Positions 1-7,832 are shown, counted from the first letter of the stretch. The stretch: DNA of 64,000 nucleotides from an uncultured bacterium (GCA_937949995.1 CALFEO010000025.1:51766-115765); one strand, 5' to 3'. Notes: a model not told the origin generated them from the letters alone. Program-made: numbers and translations.

Positions 1-648
1 TCCTAATACCTCATCCGACAAAAATCTCTGTACCAACTTTGTCTGAAAATCCGCCTCTTCAAAAATAACCTGATCCTGTTTTTCGGTGCGAGCCTCTAAT
101 CTGGCCATGGCCGCCGAGGCCTCCGTCCTGATCAACAATAACAACGTTGGATAAAACTCAATCGTTTGTCTGTTTCCGGGTAATTCCAACAATCTCTCGG
201 TCGATAAACTCTGATCTTGTAAAGGTTGATAAGCCAGCGTCGAAGCCAAACTTCTATCTTGAATGACAATTCTTTCCGGGTGGTTTTGCAGAAAGGGGAT
301 TATCAAACGTCGAAATTGTACCAACCTGTCAACCGCAAAAGCATGTGCTGTTTCCCAACCATCATAACGCGCCTCGCTCTCGCCCTCGCGCTTGGCAATT
401 ATCTCATCGCGAATCGCTTTCCCTGTCCAACAAAAAGTCGGCTCGGCCGTTAGCAACCCAGTCGCCTCACCAATCTCATCCAAACTCGGCAATCGCCATT
501 CACGCTCCGCAAACTCAATCACATTAAAAAAACTCACACTCCTCACCTTGGCCCACTCCTCGCATGCCCCGCTCACAGTCGATTTCCCCGACCCATCAAT
601 CCCTTCAATCACAATATGTAAACCATCGTTTTGTTGCCTTTTAATCAT
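1..648 (-). CDS. tmk: thymidylate kinase (dTMP kinase), 3' end beyond window
   Basis: The gene reads leftward from an ATG at 646-648 and stays open to the window edge, giving 216 residues with no stop. A P-loop GIDGSGKST lies at residues 16-24, the segment DRSLASTLAYQ at 131-141 matches the DRY/DRS...AYQ region of thymidylate kinases, and an Arg-rich LID-like stretch (RLEARTEKQD) lies near 183-192. The family is about 200-215 residues, so only a few residues should be missing. The enzyme phosphorylates dTMP to dTDP with ATP in the cytoplasm. Its neighbours thyX and dut make dTMP and dUMP, so the local cluster supplies dTTP. An upstream ATG is closed at once by a stop, which fixes this start. 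A deoxynucleoside kinase of similar fold is a less likely alternative. Confidence 0.85.
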   Translation of the reverse strand, partial: MIKRQQNDGLHIVIEGIDGSGKSTVSGACEEWAKVRSVSFFNVIEFAEREWRLPSLDEIGEATGLLTAEPTFCWTGKAIRDEIIAKREGESEARYDGWETAHAFAVDRLVQFRRLIIPFLQNHPERIVIQDRSLASTLAYQPLQDQSLSTERLLELPGNRQTIEFYPTLLLLIRTEASAAMARLEARTEKQDQVIFEEADFQTKLVQRFLSDEVLG

Positions 649-679
649 ATATCAATCATTTTGGCATAAGTGCAATACC

Positions 680-705
680 TTGACAAAAGGCCTAATGTCT
701 ATAAT
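680..705 (+). promoter_or_regulatory. candidate promoter for the 746-1102 gene
   Basis: A perfect TTGACA (680-685) and a perfect TATAAT (700-705) lie 40 bases ahead of the start codon. Their spacing is only 14 bp, well below the usual 17, so strength is uncertain although both hexamers are consensus. Confidence 0.45.
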
Positions 706-745
706 ACTAACAGCTGTGCCACGAACTTTCAAAAGGAGATGGATC

Positions 746-1102
746 ATGGCTGGATCTGTTAACAGTCGTTCTCTTAGTTACGAACAGTATCTAAGTAGTC
801 CGGATGGCCAGAGCTTAGCTCACGCCGCCTGTTTGATAACGCATATCGCTCTGCTTCGCGGACATTTGGCGGACTATATCGCCAAATTGCATAGCCTGCA
901 AACCAAACACGATCAAGAGATGTGCGAGATGCGAAGCCGTGTAGCCAAACTGCATCATGATGCGCAGAGTACGGTCCTTTCAGAGGAGGATGGGGTTAGG
1001 TTCGCGGTTGATATCAAGTCATTGGAAGATTTGCTGGAGGAGATCCAACTCGTCGCTTCTCAAGTTCGTCTTGTCCCAAGTGTAGATTCTAAGGAGATCT
1101 AA
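746..1102 (+). CDS. hypothetical protein, helical, 118 aa
   Basis: I do not recognise this protein. The reading frame is open further upstream, but the start at 746 is chosen because a strong Shine-Dalgarno (AAAAGGAGAT, 731-740) ends five bases before it and a promoter-like pair lies further up. Such a strong ribosome site is unusual in this window. The product is soluble and probably alpha-helical, with a His-rich central region (residues ~55-75, containing KLHSLQTKHDQEM and KLHHDAQS) that could form a coiled coil and an acidic C-terminal half. It has no signal peptide or membrane segment. It is divergent from tmk and is followed by a good terminator, so it is probably a single-gene transcript, likely well expressed. 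Confidence 0.7.
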   Translation: MAGSVNSRSLSYEQYLSSPDGQSLAHAACLITHIALLRGHLADYIAKLHSLQTKHDQEMCEMRSRVAKLHHDAQSTVLSEEDGVRFAVDIKSLEDLLEEIQLVASQVRLVPSVDSKEI

Positions 1103-1105
1103 CTT

Positions 1106-1135
1106 TCCCTCGTTTGCTGAACGCGGGATTTTTTA
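1106..1135 (+). terminator. rho-independent terminator after the 746-1102 gene
   Basis: Imperfect stem TCCCTCGTT/AACGCGGGA (one T-C mismatch) with loop TGCTG, followed by six T. It starts four bases after the stop codon. Confidence 0.7.
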
Positions 1136-1178
1136 TAAAAAATGCCGAAGTCGAGCTGAGCTCGATAGAAACCTCCGA

Positions 1179-1212
1179 AATTCTTAATTCTTAATTCATA
1201 ATTCTTAATTTG
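1179..1212. repeat. low-complexity 'ttcttaatt' array
   Basis: Iterations of TTCTTAATTC and TTCATAATTC. The same words recur at 4278-4400 and, more degenerate, at 20745-20890. Noncoding spacer between two genes. Confidence 0.6.
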
Positions 1213-1230
1213 GGCGAGCGCATGCGAGCA

Positions 1231-2793
1231 TCAGAATCCTTTCGGCTTCTCACCCAATGTCGAAATACCCGTCTCGCTCATATCCACTCTGATAAAAGAG
1301 GCAATCAGCGGATGGGTTTCGTTTAAGCTGTGCCACAGCTCTTGCGCGATTTTGCGATAGCTGGGGTGGCCTTTTTTGCCACTCCTCAATTCGATGAAAT
1401 GAAACAACTCGCGCACATTCCAGCTGATAACCAATCTGCGTCTGTACGCCATGGGTACAACATATTCGGCTTCGTTCACAAGTCCCGCTCCCAGCAATTT
1501 GTGATTCAAGTCGCGCGCCATATCCATTACCGCCATATAATCTTTGACTTTGCCGATTTCCTCGATTTCCACCGGCGTATCATAACCCAAATCCGTTCCC
1601 AATGGTTGATTGCTTTGCGTGCACATGCGATGACGTTGAATATCCCTCCAGCCTCCGTAATCCATGACTATTTGATGCTGAAACCAAGCATGCTCAAAAG
1701 CGCGGGGCGGAGGGTCGTGCGGTCCGCGCAGAGCCAAAGCTTCGGTGATAATCTTTTCCGTCAACTCCTGTTTTTCGGCCAATAAATCCAAAGCTTGATT
1801 TTGGCTCAAATTGCCATGCAGAGCCAATAACGAAGCCGCGATGCGTTTTTCAGCCATAGCGTCATCAAAAGTGCAGATTACACTCTTTTCCACTCGGTCA
1901 TTATCAATCCTATGCTCTCCGATCATCTCTTTAACCATTTGGGATAATTTTTCCGGAGTTTGCATCCTGTAAGGATTGGGATCCGCGTACTTGAGCAATG
2001 TTGGCAAAGGATATTTTGCCAATGCTTCATCAGGGTTTCCACTCTCCGGTCCGCGCAAAGAATCTTTAATCGTTTGCCCCACGGTTTGCGCTATGGAATC
2101 ATCGGTCGAAAGCAGTTTGGAAATCGCAAAACCCCAGTTGCGCGCATTGGCAGTCATGCCCACCATGGTCAAACTGGCAGATGGTAATAAATATCTTACC
2201 CTGTCGCACACCAAGGCTCTCAAAACGGCTTTATACGCGCCGTCCGACAAAGATCCCTGGGGGTTTTTTTCGCTCATGACAGGCTCCAGTAATTTGTAGC
2301 ACTCGTCGTATAATCCATAAAGCTTATCAAACAGTTGGTTCACCTCGATCATGTAAGGACTCTTTTTCAGTGTTGCCGGCACAGCCACGCGGTCGCGCGT
2401 AAAAACTTGGTAGCGCGAAGATTTTTCCGTAAACGAGCACAACCGGCAATCTTCCAAAATCTTCACCACCACCTGGGGGATATTTTCTATGCCCACGGCC
2501 GCCACCGCGTGCTCGGCCACCGAGCCATGTCCATAACCAACCACCCACTTTTCATGAAAAGCGGCCGCCGATTCCAAGCTCACATCATCAACATTTTGAT
2601 CAAATGGGGTTGAGGATCTGGAACACTTGGCAAATGCCACAGCCAATTGCTCGGGTGTCGGCTCCAACAAAACAGGGGAGCCATCCTCTCTTTGGGTTTT
2701 GATCCGGTTCATCCAATAAATACGCGGTTGGTTTTTATCCGCGGGTTGCAGAAGCGGAGCTTTGGGCATCGATTTATCCACAGGCATAATCAT
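1231..2793 (-). CDS. thyX: FAD-dependent thymidylate synthase, tandem ThyX-domain form
   Basis: ThyX methylates dUMP to dTMP using methylene-tetrahydrofolate, FAD and NADPH. This product (~520 aa) is twice the usual ~220-260 aa and has two ThyX-like halves. In the first half (numbered from an alternative TTG start two codons upstream) GHGSVAEHAV lies at ~90-99 and the SxRY end of the signature (TEKSSRYQ) at ~124-131, but its RHR is replaced by DCR. In the second half FEHAWFQHQ is followed by an intact RHR at ~389-391, while the SxRY end is lost (QPLGTDLGY). The halves are therefore degenerate in complementary ways, which suggests that one composite active site forms within the chain. No Shine-Dalgarno marks the start; ATG 2791-2793 is used, with the TTG at 2797-2799 possible. 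Neighbours tmk and dut fit. Confidence 0.88.
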   Translation of the reverse strand: MIMPVDKSMPKAPLLQPADKNQPRIYWMNRIKTQREDGSPVLLEPTPEQLAVAFAKCSRSSTPFDQNVDDVSLESAAAFHEKWVVGYGHGSVAEHAVAAVGIENIPQVVVKILEDCRLCSFTEKSSRYQVFTRDRVAVPATLKKSPYMIEVNQLFDKLYGLYDECYKLLEPVMSEKNPQGSLSDGAYKAVLRALVCDRVRYLLPSASLTMVGMTANARNWGFAISKLLSTDDSIAQTVGQTIKDSLRGPESGNPDEALAKYPLPTLLKYADPNPYRMQTPEKLSQMVKEMIGEHRIDNDRVEKSVICTFDDAMAEKRIAASLLALHGNLSQNQALDLLAEKQELTEKIITEALALRGPHDPPPRAFEHAWFQHQIVMDYGGWRDIQRHRMCTQSNQPLGTDLGYDTPVEIEEIGKVKDYMAVMDMARDLNHKLLGAGLVNEAEYVVPMAYRRRLVISWNVRELFHFIELRSGKKGHPSYRKIAQELWHSLNETHPLIASFIRVDMSETGISTLGEKPKGF

Positions 2794-2905
2794 TTTCAAT
2801 TTATCAAGCTAACAGCCATACAAGCCATATTTAGCTTAAATAATTAATTAAAAAAAACACATGGCCTCTACTTTGGCACACGCGCATTTAACTCGCAATA
2901 ACTTC

Positions 2906-2982
2906 AGTAACAAGTTTAAAGTATCAAGTTTATCAAGAGCGACTCAAGTAACTCTTGATGAACTTTAGACTTGATGAACTTT
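2906..2982. repeat. spacer array of 'agttcatcaag / cttgatgaact' words
   Basis: Copy of the dispersed hairpin family seen at 6573-6724, 17053-17224, 29487-29727, 40075-40262, 54763-54945 and 61938-62150. Here GTATCAAGTTTATCAAGAG is followed by the inverted words CTCTTGATGAACTTTAGAC. It lies between thyX and dut. Confidence 0.7.
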
Positions 2983-2995
2983 AATCTTATTTCGT

Positions 2996-3421
2996 TCATC
3001 CCGTCGATCCAAACCCTCCCCGGCTTTCACCTTCCGCATCGGCTTCCGTAAATTCAGCTCTGACAACCGGCATAATCATTCCCTGCGCTATTCTCTCATG
3101 CGCATCAACTATAACCTCCGCATCCGTAGGATTATAAACGGCAAGAAATATTTGATCCTCAGGACCGCAATAATCACTATCCACCACGCCTATTCCATTG
3201 GCCAAAACCAAACCTTTTTTCTTAAACAAACTCGATCTTGCCGCCAATATCAATACATGATCTTTTGGCGCCGCAATCACCAGCCCTGTTGGCAATAATT
3301 TAAATCCCTTGGCCGGTATCACGGCTTGTTCCGCGCTCGCCAAATCAAAAGCCGCCGCCCCCTCTGTCTGATACTTGGGAACCTCCACATCATCACGAAG
3401 CCGTGTAATTTTTATCTGCAT
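2996..3421 (-). CDS. dut: dUTP diphosphatase (dUTPase)
   Basis: Hydrolyses dUTP to dUMP and pyrophosphate, keeping uracil out of DNA and feeding dUMP to ThyX. The 141-residue length is typical of the homotrimeric family and the five motifs can be read in order: AAFDLAS (motif 1), ARSSLFKKKGL (2), NGIGVVDSDYCG with the catalytic Asp (3), HERIAQGMIMPV (4) and the C-terminal SRGGFGSTG that closes over the active site (5). The stop is about 200 bases upstream of thyX on the same strand, separated by repeats, so co-transcription is plausible but not shown. Confidence 0.95.
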   Translation of the reverse strand: MQIKITRLRDDVEVPKYQTEGAAAFDLASAEQAVIPAKGFKLLPTGLVIAAPKDHVLILAARSSLFKKKGLVLANGIGVVDSDYCGPEDQIFLAVYNPTDAEVIVDAHERIAQGMIMPVVRAEFTEADAEGESRGGFGSTG

Positions 3422-3478
3422 AATTTTTTAAGCCTCTAGCTTCGAGCCACCAGCCACTAGCCAAACCAACCATGGTTT

Positions 3479-3565
3479 GTCATTTCGAATCGGATGTGAG
3501 AAATCTCCACCGTTATAACCAACCCTGTTGATATGCGGAGATTTCTCACGTTCGTTCGAAATGAC
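3479..3565. repeat. long imperfect palindrome (REP-like element)
   Basis: The arms GTCATTTCGAA (3479-3489) and TTCGAAATGAC (3555-3565), then GTGAGAAATCTCC (3496-3508) and GGAGATTTCTCAC (3537-3549), form a two-part hairpin with a 28-base loop. Similar 'gtcatttcga...gagaaatct' palindromes are widespread intergenic repeats in other bacteria (recalled, not searched). Confidence 0.7.
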
Positions 3566-3662
3566 AATGTTACTGAACTCGTTACAAACAGCCCGCCCTG
3601 AAAATTAGCACAGCGAATTCTTCGGGGTTATAAACGTTTTGCTAGCAGCTAGCGGCTAGAAG

Positions 3663-4211
3663 CTAGTAGCTTTGCACAAGCGTCTCAAGCTTTTCTTTAA
3701 ATTCTTCCAAGTCCCCACTATTATCAACCCTATTTTTGGCCTGTTCCGCTACTCCGGCAATTGTCTTTTCCGTCTCTCTTTCTCCCAGAGCCGTAAACTC
3801 TTCCCAAGTCATATCACCTTCGCCGGCTTTTTCGTTGCGGTTCTTTAATCTCTCAAACCTCACTTCCGGAGGCGCCCAGATCTCCACCAAATGAAACCTG
3901 GGATCTTTGCTTAGATCTTCAATATCTTCCATTCTGCGTATCCCGTCCACTATCACAATATCAGCCGGCGATTGCTGTACTTGCTTTTCCATGACATTGG
4001 CCAACGCATCCTGCCCAAAAGCTTCGCGTAAAGCCGTGGATATTTTAATCAAATTGTCGCGGGATTTTTCCATATACAACCTTTTGAGCAAATCCGCCAA
4101 TATATCGCTGAACGTAAAAGTTTGCGCATTCGCATTCTTGGCCAGCATTTCGGCCGCCGTACCCTTGCCGGCACCGGCTTGACCAACAAATCCAATTATC
4201 ATCTTTGGCAT
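3663..4211 (-). CDS. P-loop nucleotide kinase-like ATPase, 182 aa
   Basis: A small P-loop kinase of the adenylate kinase / dephospho-CoA kinase-like group. The Walker A sequence GQAGAGKGT (residues 9-17) lies near the N-terminus. DIVIVDGIRR (~86-95) resembles the Walker B/substrate region of archaeal-type AAA_18 kinases, and an Arg-rich LID-like helix (RFERLKNRNEK, ~122-132) follows. The length fits. Substrate cannot be read from sequence; the neighbours (thyX, dut, tmk) point to a nucleotide, but a regulatory or RNA-end kinase role is possible. It has no signal peptide or membrane span and no clear Shine-Dalgarno. Confidence 0.75.
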   Translation of the reverse strand: MPKMIIGFVGQAGAGKGTAAEMLAKNANAQTFTFSDILADLLKRLYMEKSRDNLIKISTALREAFGQDALANVMEKQVQQSPADIVIVDGIRRMEDIEDLSKDPRFHLVEIWAPPEVRFERLKNRNEKAGEGDMTWEEFTALGERETEKTIAGVAEQAKNRVDNSGDLEEFKEKLETLVQSY

Positions 4212-4277
4212 AACCCGCTAATTATCAATTACGGACACAAGCATGTCAATCACGACATAAAATACCAATTACCAAAT

Positions 4278-4397
4278 ACCAATTAAGAATTATGAATTAT
4301 GAATTAAGAATGTTGGTACTTGATTATGTATATATTAATAGAACGCGAAGCGTTACGTAAATTCTTAATTCATAATTCTTAATTCATAATTCTTAAT
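4278..4397. repeat. low-complexity 'aattcttaattcataattc' spacer
   Basis: Direct and inverted AATTAAGAATTATGAATT words flank a unique middle (4310-4355). Same family as 1179-1212. It lies just downstream of the rplA terminator. Confidence 0.6.
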
Positions 4398-4424
4398 TTA
4401 AAAACAGCCCTAAGGCTGTTTTTG
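4398..4424 (-). terminator. rho-independent terminator of rplA
   Basis: On the minus strand, stem AAAAACAGCC/GGCTGTTTTT with a TTAG loop and a T-run starts immediately after the rplA stop codon. Confidence 0.85.
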
Positions 4425-5120
4425 TTATGTGAAGTTTGATGTATCAACCGGGATTCCGGGGCCCATGCTTGTTGTCACTGTTACATTCTTGAGATAAGTT
4501 CCTTTGGCGGATGATGGTTTGCCTTTTTTGATGGCATCCATCAAAACCTGCATATTCTCTTTGAGTTTACCTGTCTCCAAATCTGTTTTGCCGATGATTT
4601 GATGAATGATACCGGTTTGGTCGTTTTTGAAAGCGACTTTTCCTTTCTTTAAATCTTCAACCATTTTTGTAACATTGGGGCTCACTGTGTCTGTCTTGGG
4701 GTTGGGCATAAGGCCTTTTGGTCCAAGAACTTTGGCAAGCTTGGCCAACTTAGGCATCATATCCGGGGTCGCAACCGCCACATCAAAATCAATATTGCCT
4801 TTGGCTGCTATTTCATTAATCAATTCCTCACCGCCAACAATATCCGCACCCGCATCCCTGGCATCCTTTTCTTTATCAGCGGATACAAAAGCCGCGATAC
4901 GGCGGGTCTTGCCGATGCTGTTCGGGAACACGATTGTGGCGCGCACAACTTGATCCGTCTTTTTAGGATCAATACCCAAACGAACATGCACCTCAACACT
5001 GCCAGTAAACTTGGTGGTCGCTGTCTTTTTGGCCAACTCCAACGCCTCGTCGGCATTGTAAAGCTTGTCTTTTTCGATTAAATTTTTCGCTTCAATAAAG
5101 CGTTTGCTATGCTTTGGCAT
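4425..5120 (-). CDS. rplA: 50S ribosomal protein L1
   Basis: L1 forms the mobile L1 stalk of the large subunit and binds 23S rRNA near the E site; in many bacteria it also represses its own operon by binding the mRNA. The 231-residue length and order of segments match: an N-terminal KRFIEAKNLI region, the VRLGIDPKKTDQ strand, GLMPNPKTDTV in the second domain and the C-terminal TTSMGPGIPVD. The start is the first ATG, with no obvious Shine-Dalgarno. It is the last gene of a secE-nusG-rplK-(5248-5748)-rplA group and ends in a strong terminator. Unusually, a membrane-protein gene separates it from rplK. Confidence 0.97.
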   Translation of the reverse strand: MPKHSKRFIEAKNLIEKDKLYNADEALELAKKTATTKFTGSVEVHVRLGIDPKKTDQVVRATIVFPNSIGKTRRIAAFVSADKEKDARDAGADIVGGEELINEIAAKGNIDFDVAVATPDMMPKLAKLAKVLGPKGLMPNPKTDTVSPNVTKMVEDLKKGKVAFKNDQTGIIHQIIGKTDLETGKLKENMQVLMDAIKKGKPSSAKGTYLKNVTVTTSMGPGIPVDTSNFT

Positions 5121-5247
5121 ATCTTTTTGAGACCGGCCTCTTTGGCCAATAGTCCCGTGGTTCGGTCGTCGAGCTCAGCTCGACTCCCACGTTAATTGTA
5201 ATGGGCTAAGAATAGCTTAAAACCGCAAAAACGTCAAGAATTGTTGA

Positions 5248-5748
5248 TTAAGAGGATTTGTGCTCTTTTTCCCTTCTTATCGTAATCCAGTGATACAAAA
5301 ACAGGGGAATGCCGACTGCGAGAAAGGAAATATCGCGAACCGCTGATTGTTGGTTGCGGATTGCTATGGCCTCGCTTTCATCCATTCTGCCCGCCTCGCA
5401 TTGCTGTATTCTCTGCTGATACATTTCTTCGGTCTGATCTATCGTGGGATCTTTAATGATCATTGCACTGCACGGAGGTTCGCGCCACTCATTTAAGGAG
5501 GCTTTGGGAAAAACCCAAGTCTTTAACCCCAGGTTAATCAAATCCGCGGTGGAAAATACCACCATCATTAATGCAATCAGCGAAACCATATAAAAATATA
5601 CGGTCTTGATGATCTGTGATTTGGACATTTGCATAGATTTGGAATCATTATCATCGCGGAGCAAATAAACCAGCCCAACGATGAGCAATAATAAAATTAA
5701 TAAAAACAATAAGTTAATCATTTGCAAGAAAGTTAAAAATAAATCCAT
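5248..5748 (-). CDS. membrane protein, three predicted spans, between rplK and rplA
   Basis: 166 residues with hydrophobic segments at about 9-29 and 48-70 and a C-terminal one at about 140-154 (FLAVGIPLFLYHW) followed by a basic tail. The pattern YFYMVSLIALMM...LFLYHWITIRREK resembles the small DUF5671-type membrane proteins common in Patescibacteria; this is recall, not a search. A soluble loop (~80-135) holds two Cys and an acidic stretch. Nothing suggests an enzyme. Its place between rplK and rplA is odd, since these genes are normally adjacent. Confidence 0.75.
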   Translation of the reverse strand: MDLFLTFLQMINLLFLLILLLLIVGLVYLLRDDNDSKSMQMSKSQIIKTVYFYMVSLIALMMVVFSTADLINLGLKTWVFPKASLNEWREPPCSAMIIKDPTIDQTEEMYQQRIQQCEAGRMDESEAIAIRNQQSAVRDISFLAVGIPLFLYHWITIRREKEHKSS

Positions 5749-5775
5749 AACTACAGTATAGACTATGATGCGTAA

Positions 5776-5930
5776 TAATTAAATAACAAATATTAAATAA
5801 CAAATAATAAAGCAAGCGGAGGAATTGATCTTTATTATTTATTAATTATTATTTTTTATTTCGCGCAGCGCAGCAAAGCATTTGGATTGATCTTTATTAT
5901 TTGTTATTTGATACTTTATTATTTGAAGTT
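5776..5930. repeat. AT-rich low-complexity spacer
   Basis: Repeats of TAAATAACAAA(TA) and the inverted TTTATTATTTATTA words, between the rplK terminator and the next gene. No coding potential. Confidence 0.5.
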
Positions 5931-5931
5931 G

Positions 5932-5966
5932 TATAAAAAAACGGGCGCCAGCCCGATTTTTTATAC
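5932..5966 (-). terminator. rho-independent terminator overlapping the rplK stop
   Basis: Stem of a GTATAAAAAA arm and CGGGC pairing across loop GCCA with GCCCG and TTTTTTATAC; on the minus strand it is followed by a T-rich arm. The stop codon of rplK lies inside the stem, so rplK is largely separated from the genes downstream. Confidence 0.75.
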
Positions 5967-6383
5967 AACTTCCAGTCCCATTTGTCTCGCCGTTCCTTCC
6001 ACCTGTCGCATTGCCGATTCAATTGTACGGCAGTTAAGATCAGGCATTTTCTTTTCGGCGATTTCTTTTATTTGCGCTTTGGTTACCTTGCCGATTTTAT
6101 CCGACAACGGTTTGCCGGAGCCTTTTTTGATGCCCGCGGCTTTTTTTAGCATTTCCGCCACCGGAGCAACTTTAAGGATAAAATCGTAAGTTCTGTCTTC
6201 GTAAACTGTCATGAGGCAGGGAACAACTTCGCCCATGCGGTCTTGAGTCGCATCATTGAACCTTTTGCAAAACTCCGCAATGTTCAAGCCATGCGGGCCA
6301 AGGGCTGTACCAACCGGAGGAGCCGGATTGGCTTTACCGCCCTCGATTTGCAATTTGATAAATGTTTTTATTGCTTTGGCCAT
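5961..6383 (-). CDS. rplK: 50S ribosomal protein L11
   Basis: L11 binds the GTPase-associated centre of 23S rRNA and takes part in factor binding and the stringent response. The 140-residue product starting MAKAIKTFIKLQIEGGKA is at family length; the frame stays open upstream but that extension is repeat sequence, so ATG 6381-6383 is the start. The GGKANPAPPVGTALGPHG N-terminal signature and the C-terminal RNA-binding region ending in RQMGLEVV are present. No Shine-Dalgarno is visible. It follows nusG, with ~340 bases of repeats in between. Confidence 0.97.
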   Translation of the reverse strand: MAKAIKTFIKLQIEGGKANPAPPVGTALGPHGLNIAEFCKRFNDATQDRMGEVVPCLMTVYEDRTYDFILKVAPVAEMLKKAAGIKKGSGKPLSDKIGKVTKAQIKEIAEKKMPDLNCRTIESAMRQVEGTARQMGLEVV

Positions 6384-6387
6384 AGAT

Positions 6388-6475
6388 ATTTCATGTAACT
6401 TGTAGCATGTAACATGTAACATATAACATGTAGCAAAATTGTTACATGTTACAAGTTACATGTTACATGACAAGG
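6388..6475. repeat. 'acatgtaac' palindromic word array
   Basis: Repeated ACATGTAACATGTAAC and ATAACATGTAGC, then the inverse GTTACATGTTACAAG. A diverged cousin lies at 62270-62355. It sits in the 342-base gap between rplK and nusG. Confidence 0.6.
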
Positions 6476-6572
6476 TTTATAAACGTTTCCGGAGGTGACG
6501 AGAAGCGATTCCCTTAAGCGGGAAAAACATCACATCCGCACCGTTTACAATCTAAATTACAAGTTCCTTGTG

Positions 6573-6724
6573 AGTTTATCAAGTTTAAAGTAACAAGTTC
6601 ATCAGGAGTCACCTGGGCTTCTCTTGATGAACTTTAAGCTTGATAAACTTTTAACTTAAAGTTCATCAGGAGTCACCTAAGCTTCTCTTGATGAACTATA
6701 AGCTTGATGAACTTTTAACTTAAA
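6573..6724. repeat. 64-bp tandem duplication of the 'gttcatcaag' family
   Basis: 6597-6660 and 6661-6724 are direct copies with only a few substitutions, each starting GTTCATCAGGAGTCACCT and containing CTTCTCTTGATGAACT. The second copy ends one base before the nusG stop codon. The rest of the 6384-6725 gap holds the array above and unremarkable sequence. Confidence 0.8.
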
Positions 6725-6725
6725 A

Positions 6726-7274
6726 TTATATCTTTTTGATTTGTGTAAAGTCCAACTCAAGCGGGGTTTCGCGGCCGAACATGGAGACCAGGATTTTAAC
6801 CTTGCCTCGGGAACCGTCGATCTCGATGACTTTGCCTTCGAATCCTTTAAACGGTCCATCGCCGATCTTGACCGGTGATCCGACTTGAATGTCTATTTGA
6901 TAAGCCGGCTCTTCCGCGGTGCCGGAACGTTTGACCAAGTAATCCACTTCTTCCTTGGAAAGAGGAGATGGCGTTGTGCCCGTTCCGATAAAACCGGTCA
7001 CGCTGGGTGTATTGCGCACAATATACCAAGAGTCATCGGTCACAATCATTTCCACCAGTACATAGCCCGGAAAAATCTTTTCTTCAACCAGTTTGCGTTT
7101 GCCGTTTTTGATCTTAATCTTTTTTTCGATGGGCACCAAGACATTGAAAATTTTATCTTGCATTCCAAACGAATCGATACGGCGCTTTAAGTTATCGGCA
7201 ACCGCCTCTTCGTATCCGGAATATGTGTGGATCGCGTACCATCTTCGGCCGAGATCTAGGGTTTGTTTTGGCAT
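6726..7274 (-). CDS. nusG: transcription termination/antitermination factor NusG
   Basis: NusG binds RNA polymerase and links it to Rho or the ribosome. The 182-residue protein has the NGN domain from RWYAIHTYSGYEE (residues ~11-23), through the FPGYVLVEM core and NTPSVTGFIG, and a C-terminal KOW domain beginning at GSPVKIGDGPFKGFEGKV. Its start lies two bases after the secE stop, so the two are translationally coupled. No insertions or losses are seen. Confidence 0.97.
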   Translation of the reverse strand: MPKQTLDLGRRWYAIHTYSGYEEAVADNLKRRIDSFGMQDKIFNVLVPIEKKIKIKNGKRKLVEEKIFPGYVLVEMIVTDDSWYIVRNTPSVTGFIGTGTTPSPLSKEEVDYLVKRSGTAEEPAYQIDIQVGSPVKIGDGPFKGFEGKVIEIDGSRGKVKILVSMFGRETPLELDFTQIKKI

Positions 7275-7276
7275 AT

Positions 7277-7636
7277 TTATTCTTCGATGGGTAGGGTTTC
7301 GATATTTACTTCGGCATTCGGATCTTCTGATTCAAACTCAATATTTCCAAAATCAAATTCAGGCTGTACTCCGGCTTCATCCAAAGGAACGGTTGTGGGA
7401 ACAATCGGCGCAGTTTGATCCGTTGTACGAGTTTGGGTTGCTCGTTGCAGTATGGTCACATTGACAACCTCGCTTAGTCCGTAGTCCAAAAGTCCGAAAA
7501 ATATGGCTACAACAACACTTACTGTAATAACCAGTACGGAATAGCGGGTGGTGGTTTGTTTGCTGGGCCAGGTTACTTTGGTTAGCTCGTGTTTGGAAGA
7601 ACGCAGATAGGCGATGAGTTTTTCGATAATGTTCAT
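7277..7636 (-). CDS. secE: preprotein translocase subunit SecE, with long C-terminal tail
   Basis: SecE clamps SecY in the membrane translocon. The start is ATG 7634-7636 (MNIIEKLIAYLRSS), which leads straight into the conserved amphipathic helix with ELTKVTWPSKQ and one membrane span (~33-55), the standard ~60-residue SecE core. Unusually, it continues for about 60 more residues: a Thr/Pro-rich stretch, then an acidic end (EFESEDPNAEVN-like). The tail would follow the membrane span and so face outside. It directly precedes nusG, the classical arrangement. Confidence 0.92.
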   Translation of the reverse strand: MNIIEKLIAYLRSSKHELTKVTWPSKQTTTRYSVLVITVSVVVAIFFGLLDYGLSEVVNVTILQRATQTRTTDQTAPIVPTTVPLDEAGVQPEFDFGNIEFESEDPNAEVNIETLPIEE

Positions 7637-7793
7637 AAAAATCTTTTTAAAAAGCCCTCCAAGGGGCAAACCGAATATAACATTTTTCCCACAAACTGGC
7701 AAGGGGACTGTTCTTGGCTCAATTTTATGTCATTTAAGCCGAAAAGTAATCCACTTAAGCTATCCTGCCCCTTCAAGTATACTAAACTAAAGC

Positions 7794-7832
7794 CGCTAGC
7801 TACTAGCCACTAGCTACTAGCCGCTAGCTACC
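7794..7832. repeat. 'tagctactagccactagc' word array
   Basis: Iterated CTAGCTACTAGCCACTAG/CCGCTAGCTACC. Related text occurs at 3430-3470, 3640-3672, 15040-15060, 16285-16345 and 29738-29770. Part of the 334-base gap 7637-7970, which otherwise holds the hairpin element described next. Confidence 0.6.

Noticed and set aside
226..745. Plus-strand frames upstream of the 746 gene
   Set aside because: They are antisense to tmk, and the ribosome site at 731-740 fixes the real start.
6597..6724. CRISPR array
   Set aside because: Two adjacent 64-base copies without spacers, part of a dispersed hairpin family; no cas genes.
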